NCBI GenBank assembly: GCA_947579605.1
Contig: OX388327.1
Span: 10,217,122-10,281,121, forward strand
DNA length: 64,000 nucleotides
Reading direction: 5' to 3'
Source of the DNA: Athripsodes cinereus
Taxonomy: Eukaryota; Arthropoda; Insecta; Trichoptera; Leptoceridae
Shown: piece by piece, positions 12,661 through 25,229 of the stretch
Position numbering within the stretch: the first letter of the stretch is position 1
Layout of the letters: each line of letters starts with the position of its first letter
Made by a program: the position numbers and the translations under genes
Notes under the pieces: model-generated
Databases searched by the model: none
Seen by the model: the letters and a program-made list of their open reading frames with translations, nothing else
What the model was told of the DNA's origin: nothing

Positions 12661-13102
12661 ATATATGTTTTTTTTATTACATATCTAAGATAATATAAAT
12701 TACTCACCAATTGTTGTATTTGGGACAAAAAAAGTTATCTTTAGAGAAAATTTTAAATAAAACTGTAAATTTAATAAACTAAAAATTTACTGCTAGTTTT
12801 TCAATGTTATTTATATATTATCCAAAAAGTAAGATATTAAATATATTAATTTATTACTTTACTGTTTATATTCAGTGTGTGTCGGGAGTACATGTGGGCA
12901 GAATATTAACCCGTGTTACCAGTTTTTACAAACTGACAGCAATGCTTGCTATCTAATTATTATTTTTTTAAGTATGAAGCATTACTAATTTGGATATTTT
13001 TCCAATGTCCGATTCTTTTTAGCCAGACTGTATCTATAATTTGATTCTTTCCTAACTTTTGGAGTTAAATAAATAAATCATACCCCATTTCAAAAAATAC
13101 AA

Positions 13103-13108
13103 TTTATT
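13103..13108 (-). promoter_or_regulatory. Candidate GPN3 polyadenylation signal
   Basis: AATAAA reads on the minus strand about 94 nt after the GPN3 stop codon. Another AATAAA lies almost directly after the stop (13193-13198). Either could serve; cleavage position cannot be seen. Confidence 0.45.
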
Positions 13109-13201
13109 AAGTAAAAAATAAATCACAGCTAGTCGGGATTGTGGTGATCACATCACAAAACAGTGCTAAACAAGTTGTCCATATGCTTATATTTTATTCT
13201 G

Positions 13202-16200
13202 TTAGTCCTCTGGATCAGGTTCTTCAAAGTCTTTGGTCTTCACATCAGATTCTTCTCCGTACTGGATGATGTTATCTATGGTCATAAGAAGATCCTGAGT
13301 GCTTTCCTCATCTCTGATATTGAGGGGGTAAAATCTCACCAAGCTATAGTCTTCTATGACACGGCCTATAGCCTCTGTGAGGTTCCTGTGTTTGTCGTAC
13401 CACTTGGAGTGGCGCAGCTCCATATCGGCCAGTAGTGAGTGAGGATCTGGCTCCAAAAATCTAAGGAAAAAGCAGAGAAAGGCTATAATACAAATATTTC
13501 ATTTATGTAGCTTTTCATAGCAAAACCAATATTTTTTATATAATAATCAGGGATCTTATATAATAATCTGGAATCTTATTATATAATAATCTGGGATCTT
13601 ATTATATAATAATCTGGGATCTTATATAATAATCTGGGATCTTATTATATAATAATCTGGAATCTTATTATATAATAATCTGGGATCTTATTATATAATA
13701 ATCTGGGATCTTATTATATAATAATCTGGGATCTTATTATATAATAATCTGGGATCTTATTACATTATATCTGGGATTTTATTATATTATATATATGGGA
13801 TCAGAAGTTCTACTATAACCCCTAAAGTGTGTAAGTGAAATAAATTGAAATACAAATACACTTAATTTTAATAATATTCTTGATTTAAAACCACTCTAGA
13901 TTAATCATTCCAGTTAATTCAACTCACCAATAGACAACCTATTTGAATAGGTACTAACCAAATATATACTAGATAGGTAATTCAAAGAAAAAATCAGTCA
14001 TGCAGCCAATCAAATTTTGCATCCAGTTTTAAGCTAACGTTAGCTGTAAGACAACACACTGCTAATGCTTGAAGGTCATTGATGTTGGAACACCAAAATT
14101 CTGTAAAAATGTTCCGCGCTGCAAATCTAGTATGTCTATGGTAACTAGGTAGGTATGTTGGATATGATACACATTATGAGAACTTCCTTTAGGAGTGCAC
14201 AACACAGAGTTTTAACGGTTATGAATCGATTTGAGGCTTGGTTAAGAGTACCTACTCTTTAAGCCTAGTTAACAATTCCTCTGTACCATGCTTAGAAAAT
14301 TTTTGAAAGTTGTATATTATATATATATGTATATATATAAAGTAAATCTAGTACCCGACATCCTATTGTGTCCAAAAATTCAATACACTTAAATTTCTTC
14401 ACAATGATCACTAACCTTTCCATCTGGTTCTTGGCTGTTTTACTAAGGAGATCCATTTTGCTAAGAACATTCACATGTGGGAGCTCTAAGTTCACCATAA
14501 CACTCAGTGCTGCCATGGTACCTAAAATAAACAGGAAAAAATATTGTGAAAAAATCTGATTAACGGCATATTATTTGTAGTGATACAAGTTACTTCACTA
14601 TATACCAGATAGGAATTTAGCTCCATCCACCATAAACTGTGAATCAATGAGAAACACTCCAGCTATCCGAAAGTTCCACTTCTGCAAGATGTCCACTAGT
14701 CGCCTCATGACAGTTAGATGGGTGTACAGTTCCACCTGCCCAGGACAATCAAATAGAATGTAGTCATCATCCACATCTCCTAATTTTTCTTCTAGCCATT
14801 CTGTGTTTTCTAAAAGAGTTCTGAAATTAAATTAAACTTAAATAAGATACAAGAGAAATCATCCATCATCTACGAAAAGTTGCATGAATGCATAGATTTA
14901 TATGTACTAAAGTACTAGATATGGTGTTTAGAACAATGAATCACAATTTTCATGTTCCTTTTTTAAATATTAGCAATTTGTAGTACTAGCAGAGAGAAGT
15001 AGCAACTTTAGAAAAAGGATGTCAAGTATACACTGCATAAGACAACATCAATATGAATGCAATGAACTTTTTTCTATGTGTACGGATATAATATGGTTAC
15101 AATGGTACAATATCGAGTCCTTTACGAAGTACTCTTTTACTCATGTGATGTATCCGTATTTCTCTCTCACTCATATATTAACAATAAGGAAGCAAGACTT
15201 TTATCAGGTGTTCACAACATTTTCCGTTGTATGTCTGCAAGTAAAGAGAGAATGTATCTAACTATTTCATACACAACCTTTTTTTTAATGACACAACAAA
15301 CAAACATGTTATCACCAAATATTATCAAACACGCATAAAATGAAACGATAGTACAATGATTTTTTTTTTTATTATTTGAAATTTGAATAAAATCTAATAT
15401 TTTTCCTACATAAATAAAACTTGTTCTGCTCCCTGCAGATTGTTTCTCGGAAAAAGTAAAAATTGACAATAATTTATTGCTTTTATCTGAATGGTCTTAT
15501 AGTCAAAAGATATAACTTCATGGATATATGCACTTATATGACATTGAATAAAAGAGTATATTGATCAGAAAAGAGCGAGAATCGAACTTGAGACACTGGA
15601 TTGCTAGCGGTAAATATTTTTTTGCCTTTCTTTTATATAACTAAAAACTTAAAAATGTGTGACAATATTTACTCCAAGTAATGGGCTCACCACCTGTTCT
15701 GTATTTTGTGTGGTTTGGAAAGGGTGTTTAATTTGTTTTTTGGTGCATGATCTTCCACTTATGCTTCCAAGAGGAGCGTGGAGAGTTTTGTGATGTGGAA
15801 TGAACGTTTCGCTCTCCTTATGCCTCATTTGGGGTCTCAGGGCGACATAGTTACTCCATACTGGGAATTTAAGATACTCACAGAAAATTAAATTATAGTT
15901 GATAAAATACCATTGAGTTGTATACACCTGAATAGTGCATGTGTAACATGCATTTTTGTAAGGAACGCTACGTCTTACTCGAATGATGGTCAATTTCGTA
16001 CTGAACAAGGCAAAAATGCAGGTCGGCCGATCGGCCGACCTGAGTTGGAACATCGCGGCTAAGCTACCAGCACTTCTATACGAAGTAATATAATTCTATG
16101 CATGAATGTGGAGAAAGAGAAATAAATATAAAAGAATATATCAACTTTGTGCTCCATTCTCTTTGCTTACCCATGTAGGATACGACATGAGTAGTAGTAA

Positions 16201-16514
16201 AATTTCCTTAAAGAAAACCTGTGTCCAAATTTTGTTAAGGTTATGTAAAATAAATATATGTGATTCCCTTACTCCATGCAAAATACAAGCCCTCCATTGG
16301 GTCCAAATTGTAAATCTTCGTCTTCCATGGCATCATCCAAGTGAATTAATTCCCTGATATCCACCATAGGCTCATAATCAAAGTGTTCAGCAGCAGGATC
16401 TAGGTTAACCACTTCTATCGTCCTATTACTGTCTACAGCACGTTTCACGATAGTAGAACAATATGTGGATTTTCCGCTGCCCGCGGGACCCATTACTAAC
16501 TGGGCATACCGCAT
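13202..16514 (-). CDS. GPN3: GPN-loop GTPase 3 (GPN3)
   Basis: Four exons on the minus strand, 16514-16273, 14820-14606, 14521-14416 and 13460-13202, give 273 aa with consistent phases; the family is usually about 280 aa. GPN3 acts with GPN1/GPN2 in assembly and nuclear import of RNA polymerase II. Visible motifs are the P-loop GPAGSGKST (residues 9-17), NLDPAAE (37-43), the family-defining Gly-Pro-Asn loop in FGPNGG (71-73), the DCPGQ switch (105-109) and SKMD (173-176) in the guanine-recognition position. [10 protein letters not shown] and the acidic C-terminus EEPDPED also fit. The start ATG at 16514 directly opens [12 protein letters not shown] as in orthologues. Introns hold a 23-bp tandem array (13540-13775) and a SINE scrap. 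It runs convergently with POLDIP2. Confidence 0.96.
13540..13775. repeat. 23-bp tandem repeat in GPN3 intron 3
   Basis: About ten copies of a unit read as ATAATCTGGGATCTTATTAT plus AT-rich filler (23 bp; some copies shortened to 19). Copies differ mainly by CTGGGATC versus CTGGAATC. The array is intronic and very AT-rich. Confidence 0.9.
15556..15620 (-). repeat. tRNA-derived SINE fragment
   Basis: The minus strand contains CAAGTTCGATTCTCGCTC, matching a Pol III B box (GTTCGATTC) and T-arm of a tRNA-like sequence. No complete cloverleaf surrounds it, so it is read as a SINE or tRNA-pseudogene scrap in GPN3 intron 1. Confidence 0.45.
16019..16042. repeat. 24-bp perfect GC-rich palindrome
   Basis: CAGGTCGGCCGA is followed immediately by its exact reverse complement. 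It sits in GPN3 intron 1, about 230 bp from the first exon, in otherwise AT-rich sequence. Confidence 0.9.
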
Positions 16515-16665
16515 TGTAAATTTTAATAAACTTAAAAATTATAAATGACTCGTCTTATTTATCTCAAATTCTACTGTCTGTCAACTGTCAGAACAAGTTT
16601 CCACAGAATGGTAATGGTACAGTCTGACTAATCATAGACTTATTTTTATTTGATAACAAAAAAGA

Positions 16666-17388
16666 AAATTTGAAGATTATGTTGCTTTGTCGAGTCGTAG
16701 GAACACGTTTCAAAATGGTGAATATTTAACATCTAGTCTTTGTGTGTAGATTTTCATTGTATTGTTTCGTTTTCAGATCGTCAGCCACTGTGAACATCTG
16801 TCCGATAATACTCTAAGAAATTGCATCTCAATACTCTGATGCGCCATTCATCTATGTGTATGTGTTTAGATATGAGGAATAACTGCCATCCTTATTGATC
16901 CTGATTTGTATATTATTCTTCATCAAATTTGAAGATTATGTTGCTTTGTCGAGTCGTAGGAACACGTTTCAAAATGGTGAATATTTAACATCTAAAGTCA
17001 TTGTAATTTCACAAAAGTAGTTTGTTTTGTGTGTAGATTTTCATTGTATTGTTTCGTTTTCAGATCTTCAGCCACTGTGAACATCTGTCCGATAATACTC
17101 TAAGAAATTGCATCTCAATACTCTGATGCGCCATTCATCTATGTGTATGTGTTTAGATATGAGGAATAACTGCCATCCTTATTGATCCTGATTTGTATAT
17201 TATTCTTCATCAAATTTGAAGATTATGTTGCTTTGTCGAGTCGTAGGAACACGTTTCAAAATGGTGAATATTTAACATCTAAAGTCATTGTAATTTCACA
17301 AAAGTAGTTTGTTTTGTGTTTAGATTTTCATTGTATTGTTTCGTTTTCAGATCGTCAGCCACTGTGAACATCTGTCCGATAATACTCT
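16666..17388 (+). repeat. Tandem duplication (2.6 copies) upstream of GPN3
   Basis: Copies beginning AAATTTGAAGATTATGTTGC start at 16666, 16925 and 17212, with periods of 259 and 287 bp. The first copy lacks a 28-bp piece (around AAGTCATTGTAATTTCACAA) present in the others. Copies are nearly identical, so the duplication is recent. It lies 150 bp 5' of the GPN3 start codon, in or near its promoter. Confidence 0.9.
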
Positions 17389-17418
17389 TGTGTTTTTGTA
17401 TATTTTTAATACAGTATG

Positions 17419-17733
17419 CCAATTCTGAATCTTAGTTTCTGTTGAACTCCAGATGTGGGGATGGGGAAAAAATTGTCTTTTATTTAATTTAAAACTCTGG
17501 GAGTGATTTTGAACAGACTTCTTTATTCGACGATTTATAGGGAAGAGGAAATACAACATACAGTACTACACTGCAAATGTATGAGGTGTTGCCACCATAA
17601 AAATACTATAAATAAAAATATAATTATTGTTGATTCAACAGTTGCGCTAATTTTGTATAAGGAAATAGTTCATTTTGACAGCATTTGAGCTGTAAAAGTT
17701 GGTTTAGTTAGTGCGACTAAGATTCAGAATTGG
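17419..17733. mobile_element. MITE with CCAATTCTGAATC ends, copy 2
   Basis: Left CCAATTCTGAATCTTAGT and right ACTAAGATTCAGAATTGG are perfect inverted ends 315 bp apart. Same family as 9855-10862. It abuts the tandem duplication at 16666-17388. No coding potential. Confidence 0.75.
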
Positions 17734-18619
17734 ATATAATATCCTTGTATTGTCTTCGAGGTGTGATGTACTCATTGATGAGCTGAGAACAGAGAATGAA
17801 CAACTGAAGATGAGAGTCAGCTGCCAAATATAAAAATGAATTCATATTCTGCTATATTCAAAGAACTCGTAATTTATTTAATATTGACAGTTGTAATACA
17901 ACTCTGGTTTCCCTTCAATACGAATAAATCTTTTGCCTTTTACTAAAGTTGTAATATATTTTTATTAAGGCATTCCGCTTGACAAGTGATTTGTGCCTGT
18001 TTGCCTGTATTAAATTATGTTCAGTATTATAACTATAATAATGCAATTTGTTCTTAAATGTTATACTTAATATATGTTTCTTATACTGTAATAAATCAAT
18101 TTTCAAAAAGTATTGTTTCATTTTATCAAAAAAAAAATTATGATTTGAAAAGTAGTACCTACCTATAATATACACATATTATGTGCCATCTGTGGTTATT
18201 CTGGAAAGCTTTTATTACAAACTATTACACTGCAGTCTCTATAGATGGCAGTGTATAGTTCCCCCAGAATACCAATATAATCATAATGAATTTCGAATCC
18301 CAATATTGGTACCTTCGCATCGGATCTTCCATACATTTTTTCTGTCAATTTTGTTTGTATGGAGTTGCGTCTCTTATTACGTAGTATTATATTCTCTTTG
18401 AACAAGACTGCGCACCTTTTACCAATTTCAAGCAAAAATATACTAATTCTTTGCAATAAGGTTGATTTTCCTACCAAAACGTGTACCACATATGTTAAGA
18501 CACAGTATTATTAAATTTGTGCTGTCTCGCGTATATTTTACATTATGGAAAAGTATTGTTTTTAATTTAACAATCAACCGTAGGTAGGAATTATGAGGAG
18601 AGCGGAAGTATTTAATAAA
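17734..18619. other. Intergenic DNA, nothing supported
   Basis: The 97-residue minus-strand frame at 18489-18196 has no recognisable motif and no splice or codon evidence; I leave it unannotated. Confidence 0.4.
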
Positions 18620-19370
18620 AGCACTAAGAAAATTATCTACAATTAATTTATATTACCACACATAATGTATGGAATTATAATTTGGTCCCAGTCCAGTATG
18701 CAACTGCGTGGTATCGTTCACAGAATGATGAACAAGGCGCTAAAAGTAGTGTTTGACCTTGACAGATATACTAGGACTGATGAAGTCTATAACAAATGCT
18801 GAACCTCGATGAGTTGGTATGCATGGAAAGGGCGAAAGCTATATATAAAGCAAAAAATGGTCTAATTAAAACGAACATGCTTATACTAAGAAACAGTGAT
18901 ATACATAACAGATATACCAGAACCAGAAACAATTTATGAAACGTGTACCCAAGGACATAGAATAATAAATATGCCCAAGGACTGACAAAGAAAGAAAAGG
19001 ATTTTATTATGAAGCTGTAAGAATTTTTAATGATCTACCGGAAGTGCTGAAGAATGTAAATAGTTATTATACCTTCAAGAGGCAATTGAAAAAACGTACA
19101 TTAGAAAGAAGAGATATTAGATTTTGATTGCCGGATTTTTGTTTTTTTTTTTCTAATTTTAATGTATTGTGTTAAAACAAGAGGTAAATTATGTGCTTTA
19201 TAGAAGACAAATTCATTTGAAGATCTTCTAGCCCCTAATACCAGCTTTATGGTGCTGTCTGGGGCCAGATTTTGTTGTTTTTTGTATATTTTCATTTTTG
19301 TGTTTTATAATTGAATTGTTGTCCTATATATACTTATAAATAAATAAATAAAATAAAATAAAATAAACCC
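18620..19370 (+). mobile_element. Non-LTR retrotransposon 3' fragment (reverse transcriptase C-terminal tail)
   Basis: Pieces in three frames form one LINE C-terminus. The first contains LPHIMYGIIIWSQS and MMNKALKVVFDLDRYTRTDE. The second contains LDELVCMERAKAIYKAKNGL and RNSDIHNRYTRTRNN. The third contains FYYEAVRIFNDLPEVLKNVN and YTFKRQLKK. These fit the region after the RT domain of CR1/Jockey-like LINEs common in insects. Frameshifts and stops show it is inactive. The 3' UTR ends in (ATAAA)n at about 19338-19369. Clade assignment is tentative. Confidence 0.75.
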
Positions 19371-19863
19371 TCTTCAATGAAAATAGCATACAAGTAGAAA
19401 CAAGACAGCAAAAAATTATTGAATTCTATTCTATTCTATTGAATTATGCAATTGTAAAATTTTGTATAATAATATAAATATGAAAAACAAAAAGAAAGTG
19501 TTAAGTAACTAAACAAATTGAGACTTCAAAGTTTAATCCCGCGTACTTCATTACGAATCTTAAGATTTCGAAAATAAAAGACAGTTCACACTGTGGACTG
19601 TGTTTACTTGTTTCAATACTTACCTAACTTTATATCTGTTTTACAATATTTTTGTGTTCAAAGCACGTAGGAGATGAAAACATGTGAAAGAACATATTTA
19701 ATTATATGAGAAACGTTATTCCTGTGTTTAAGGGTTATTTGATCAATAAAAATACTGAATATTATGTGAACCGCGATTTGTCAATCAGGTCTATGTTTTA
19801 TAAGCAAGGTTTTTTAGCCTTGTCCATAGACTTTTACGATCTATAGAGGGTGTTGTTACGAAG

Positions 19864-20435
19864 CAGTGGTCTCGAACCTACCGATTTTTCGGTATTTATA
19901 CCGAAATGGGCCGTGTCCTACCGATATACCGAAATGGCCTAGTAATCTACCGATTTTTACTATTTTCGACAGGGAAATATAATCGGTAGATAAGTATCGG
20001 GTATTCGGTAAAAGTACCGGATACTTATTGGATTCGAGCAAATATTCTTAAGAAAACCGAGGAGTTTTTGATTTATTCCAAATTCCTATACCATTTTGAA
20101 AATCCGGTGACGGGGGGGGTAGAAATTTTCTAAAAAGGAAAGTACCCGATATTAACCTCGTCGGTACAAATACCCGGTACATTTTAGAAAGAGGTATTGC
20201 GAGAAAATATTCCTTAAGAAAACCGAGGAGTTTTTGAAATATTCCAAATTCCTATACCATTTTGAAAATACGGCGACGGGGGGGGGTAGAAATTTTCGAG
20301 AATAGAAAAGTATCCGATATTGACCATCGTCGGTACAAATACCCCATATACCGAATTTGGGTACAAAATATACCATTTATACCGATTTTAGCGGATATTT
20401 CTACCGATATTGGACAATGTCGTTCGAGAACACTG
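19864..20435. mobile_element. hAT MITE with perfect 8-bp duplication upstream of OGG1
   Basis: Ends CAGTGGTCTCGAAC and GTTCGAGAACACTG are inverted and flanked by identical TTACGAAG (19856-19863 and 20436-20443), the 8-bp hallmark of hAT. Inside are many ACCGATA/TATCGGT motifs and a 166-bp direct duplication (units at 20047 and 20213 starting CTTAAGAAAACCGAGGAGTT). The right end is 194 bp before the OGG1 start codon, so it lies in the promoter or 5' UTR zone. Confidence 0.93.
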
Positions 20436-20628
20436 TTACGAAGGTAGTGAAATGAAGAAGAGACAGTGGCCATAGAGTATAATAATATTGACAGTGGCCT
20501 TTGACAGCAGTGTTGGCGCGAATTGTGGTGTTTATGTATCTGATTGTAATATTCATAATATAAATATTAAAATGTTTTTTTGAGTGAGGGAATTTTAATA
20601 ATTTAGAAAAAAATATCATTTCTACAAT

Positions 20629-23422
20629 ATGTCTTGGAAAAGTATTGCTTGTGATTCTTCAGAACTTCAGTTATTAGGCACATTAAACGGAGGACAAAGT
20701 TTCAGGTTTGTTTTGATTTTATTGCAATAATGTATTGATTATTATGGTCATAAATTAATTTCATGTATAATTTTAGGTGGAAACATGATCCAAACACTGA
20801 TGAATGGATAGGAGTATTTGCTAGTACATTATGGAAATTATTACAAACAGAAAAGGAAATAAAATACCAAATTATAAAATCTAACATAGATGTTAACTCA
20901 ATAAGTAATGGAAAGTCAAGGAAACATGTTGATGTAGAGACTAAAAATTCCTCAGATAATTATTTTGCGAATTTGGTAAGGGATTATTTTAGGCTGGACA
21001 TAAAACTAAGCCCCTTATATGAAAAGTGGTGTAAGAATGACCCTATATTCGAGAAAGCAGCTAAAAGGTTTTATGGAATAAGAATATTGAATCAAGAACC
21101 TGTAGAAAATTTGTTTTCGTTCATTTGCAGTCAGAATAATCACATATCAAGGTAAAAGATTTATTTGTCTATTAGTTATTGTACATTAATTATTACAAAC
21201 AATTTACATAAAAATATATTTTAAATACAATCAATACACAAAGGGCGAGTCTGTTGCAAAAACACAATTCATTCCAAGTAACTCAAAAGATATATTGTTT
21301 TTATTATTATTCTCTGCGCACTGTTTCATAACATTGTTATTAATAAACTATTATTGTTGTTATTCAGAATCTCTGGGATGATAGAGAAGTTGTGTGTTAA
21401 CTATGGAGAGAAGATATGCAGTCACGAAGGAAATATTTATTACAGTTTTCCAGAAGTAAGCAGTTTAGCAGATCCTTCTGTAAGTTCTTTTAAAGATTGC
21501 TATTTATGACAGACACCTGTTGAAACTCTTAACAACCAACATTCCAGAGCAAATCCCACAACAGGGATAGATAGCAGACAAGCTGCATATTATTCTAGTC
21601 TATAAAAAAAATTGAAAAGGAGGCTTACCTCATCGCTGTCTTATAGTTTTGAAGCGCTTTTTATAGAAATCCCAAAAAATCACAGTAAAAAGTGGAAGAT
21701 TTAGCCGAGTGCTCCATAGCTAAGGCAACCAGAACCATCATTTATAAAAAAAAGGTTACCTACTTCATCTGCTGAATACAAAGCTCCCCCATAACTCCAG
21801 CTTTTTTTGTCCTAGGCCTTCTATATTCGATCACCAGCTGTCAGACTACTGTGTAGAGCAGTGTTCCGCAAAGCGTGTGCCGCGGCACACTGGTGTACCG
21901 CGATCATCAGTTGGTGTGCCGCGGAAAAGGTTTTGTGAAGATAATACACCGAAAAATAGCTGAGAGCTATGAGCGAGGTGCTTTGTTAAATAAACATTGC
22001 TTTTTTCTTTGGTGTACCTCTAAAATTTCTTGATTTGATAGGTGTACCTTGAACACAAAAAGTTTGCGGAACACTGGTGTAGAGTGTCTAAACTAATTAT
22101 TTTATCTTCTTGGGACCTTTTCAATATTCTTTACTTCTTTATATGCTCATCTCTAATTCTTTTAGGTAGAGAGCAAGCTGCGTGAGCTGGGATTTGGATA
22201 CAGAGCCAAATTTATTCAGCAGTCAGCTTCCATGATCACACAGTGGGGAAATGAGCAGTGGTTTGATTCCCTCAGAGAGATGAAATATTGTGATGCTAAA
22301 AAGGAACTTATCAAACTTCATGGAATAGGTGCCAAGGTACCTTTATAATTATTTAGCTTAAATTGTAATTATTTTACCTTGTGAGTAAATAAAAATTCTT
22401 CCTGCAGAATTTTATGTGAAATAGAGTAGAAATTGTATGTTATATAAATGTATGTTAAAATATATTTATATCTGGCGAGGTTGCAGATTCAGATGCAGGC
22501 TTCATTACATGTAATTGAGAAGTTCAGATGTTCCACTGTATTTCGTTTTAATTCTAAAAATCTAATATGCACTTTCTCAATCACTAAAATAATTAGATTG
22601 ATTTTTTTTCATAAATTTTGGATCTGGCCCAATTCACATTTGAACATTATTTTTGATTGATAAATTTTTATGACAATTTCACTAATATCACAAATCGTCC
22701 AATTATTAATATATTTATCATTCTCAATAATAAGTGCCATGACCATGTATGGAGATAGCTTTGATAGACTGATTTGTTTTCTGTTTCAGGTAGCGGACTG
22801 TATCTGTCTCATGTCTCTAGGGCACCTTGAAGCCATCCCCGTGGACACACATGTATATCAGATTGCCTCCCAGCAGTACTTACCTCATCTGAGGGGTCTC
22901 AAGTCTGTCACAGAGAGGGTGTATAATGAAATTGGAGAGCACTTTAGAGCCCTCTATGGACCCTATGCTGGCTGGGCACACACAGTATGAATAAATTATG
23001 TATTAAAATAAGTGTTTTACAAGGATATTGAATGTAGTCTATGTTCTACAGGAGAGAGAGCATGATCCTGGTAGGGTCATATTTTTTGAGATGTTGGATA
23101 ATAGTTTGTCAAAAAGAGCACTGTAATTTTCATCCTAAAATGACCTGGATAACCTTCTTTCACAATACACCATTCCTACGATGATATCAGATGAGAGACT
23201 CTGGAATGTCAAAGGAAGAGGGGACTTAATGAGTGTAGAATCATTCTGAATGAAGTGAACTGATTTCTGTCTTATTTGGATGAATGAAACTGCTGTGTTT
23301 ATATCATTTTGTTTACATTGCAGGTATTATTTTGTGCCGATTTAAAGAAATTTGAAGAAGCTGGAGCAAAACGTATCAGTAGCACCCAGAAAACCAAAGG
23401 AACTAAAAAGAAATGTAAATGA
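20629..23422 (+). CDS. OGG1: 8-oxoguanine DNA glycosylase/AP lyase (OGG1)
   Basis: Six exons, 20629-20705, 20777-21151, 21368-21479, 22166-22336, 22790-22984 and 23324-23422, join in phase to 342 aa (human form 345 aa). The enzyme removes 8-oxoguanine opposite C in base-excision repair and nicks AP sites. The N-terminal OGG domain starts MSWKSIACDSSELQLLGTLN with GGQSFRW. FSFICSQNNHISRISGMIEK holds the conserved Asn pair (146-147) and Arg151. The helix-hairpin-helix is KLHGIGAKVADCICLMSLG, with catalytic Lys245 as the last residue of exon 4. The HhH-GPD aspartate is Asp264 in AIPVDTHVYQIA. The last 20 residues are Lys-rich, possibly nuclear-targeting. ATG 20629 fits orthologue N-termini. Intron 3 carries a small hAT insertion (21859-22076). 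Confidence 0.97.
21859..22076. mobile_element. hAT MITE in OGG1 intron 3
   Basis: Ends CAGTGTTCCGC and GCGGAACACTG are perfectly inverted, 218 bp apart, and flanked by identical 8-bp GTGTAGAG (21851-21858 and 22077-22084). Internal GTGTGCCGCGGCACAC is self-complementary. It is non-coding. Confidence 0.94.
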
Positions 23423-23447
23423 ATTCCACAAAATATTTTATGTTGTC

Positions 23448-23453
23448 AATAAA
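23448..23453 (+). promoter_or_regulatory. OGG1 polyadenylation signal
   Basis: AATAAA lies 26 nt after the OGG1 stop and is followed by a T-rich stretch with GT runs, the usual layout of an insect 3' end. Confidence 0.75.
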
Positions 23454-25229
23454 TTATAAAAGTTTGTGATTCAAATTATTTTTTTTAATGTTTTTTCTCA
23501 GCGTAATACAATATAATTATATAAATATTCACAATTATAATTAATTTACAAGAATATAATAAAATATAACATACAATAAACATTCACACATCAATCATTG
23601 GACTATATACCTTCTCCTACCTCCCTCTCACTTACTCACTCATATCCCAAATAAATGTCTCTTAACACATCATACACAATTGTCATACATATCAGATTAT
23701 GTTGGAGTTGGTGACTGACATAGTTTTAGATATCATTATAAGTACAAAATAATAATAGTCTAGTAATGTTAAAAAACCCTCATCACTTGTAAAGGAGTGG
23801 ATAGTTTTTGAACTCAGAAAAGGATGTTAAATAAAAAATAAATACATAGCATGTACGCACTATCAACTAATTAACTTGCCTATAGATACTTCATCTATCT
23901 AACATCACGGCATCTCCCACAGTGGGATTGTTAATGGACTAATTGCATGTAATAAACATGTGCAAGTCGTTCTTACAGAAAAGAGTAAGAAACCTGTACT
24001 GACAACGACAATAAATGGACCATTAATCATTTTTTACTAAAATCCAACATAATCTCTTATGAATGGCATCAATAGATATCTATAATTATAAAATAATTCA
24101 TCAATTAAAGCTCTTCAAACTTATACATAAAAAAAATCAAAACAATGTAATTATAATAATAACTGAATCACATAATACATAAACAATTATGTAATGTAAA
24201 GTAATTGTAATATAAATTATATAACAAAAGTTGATTGAACACTAAACACGCCAGTCTAGAATGTATAAAAATATTTCTTAGTAGCCTCTTGTTACACTAA
24301 TGCATCACACAAAATAATCAATATAATCTACGCGTATTATACTATTGGCATATTATGTATGTATAACCCCTAATTAAATAAAAGTTATTATAATTCTCAT
24401 TAATGTGACAATTCCAAGTCACTACTGAATAATGTATTATTAGATTTTTGTATCCAAAGAGTCATTTACATTGTTTAAAGTTAGAAATGAAAGAACCAAC
24501 CAATCTGTTCATTGAAGCTAAACAAATCTGTCTAGAAATTTACATCGCTTTCACTGAAATGCCCATAGACAAAATTTTGATCCTTTGTTTTGACATGAAA
24601 AATTATAATACATATGAAGAAAAGGAGTTATAATCATTAAATTAGTTATCAAAAGTAAGTCATTTATGGAAATATATTCAAACTAATCACATAAATTTGT
24701 ATACAAAATGTTTTATTAGTATGAAAACCACTTCATTTTATCTTTTTAATGACCAATTATTTGGCCTTTTGTTTACCTTGGAACTTTTTAATCACAACTT
24801 AATTTTTTGAAATCTTTCTAATAAACTGTGTTGCTTTAACTTGAACTGACAATCAAAGTAGCCTAGGTATTTGAAATATTTATGGGCTATACACTGAATT
24901 TAACAAAGGTTTAATTGTACAAATTTAAACATAATATTTTTAAGGTAGAGAGAGACAGATTTCTTAAGACAATTCTGTGCTCTTTAAAAAATGTTGAACT
25001 TTTTTCATATCATACTTTATTTAAACAAATGACACTAAAAAATAATACAAGAGACAAAATAAATACGCTTATCAAATTATCAACAAAAATCATCTTAATA
25101 ATACTCATTCACAAAAAATAAAAATAAATTATTCCTAATTAAATAACTCTAGTTGGTATAATAACTACATAACGTAAGTCATGTAAAACTAGATATTTAC
25201 AGTCATGTTCAATGTCCTCCTTACATATG
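23454..25229. other. AT-rich intergenic DNA with one dispersed repeat
   Basis: No gene is seen. At 23905-23985 (minus) there is one copy of a dispersed repeat also found at 29770, 34351, 45312, 51905 and 56288; it carries GCATGTAATAAACATG and a CCCACAGTGGGAT-type end. The remainder is AT-rich single-copy-looking sequence. Confidence 0.5.

Noticed and set aside
15649..16053. 134-residue minus-strand frame in GPN3 intron 1
   Set aside because: It has no recognisable domain, sits inside an intron on the gene's own strand and is not needed for phase. Probably chance.
18196..18489. 97-residue frame containing VGKSTLLQ, resembling a P-loop
   Set aside because: There is only a GKS fragment without a glycine-rich loop or supporting domain; single short frame in intergenic repeats.
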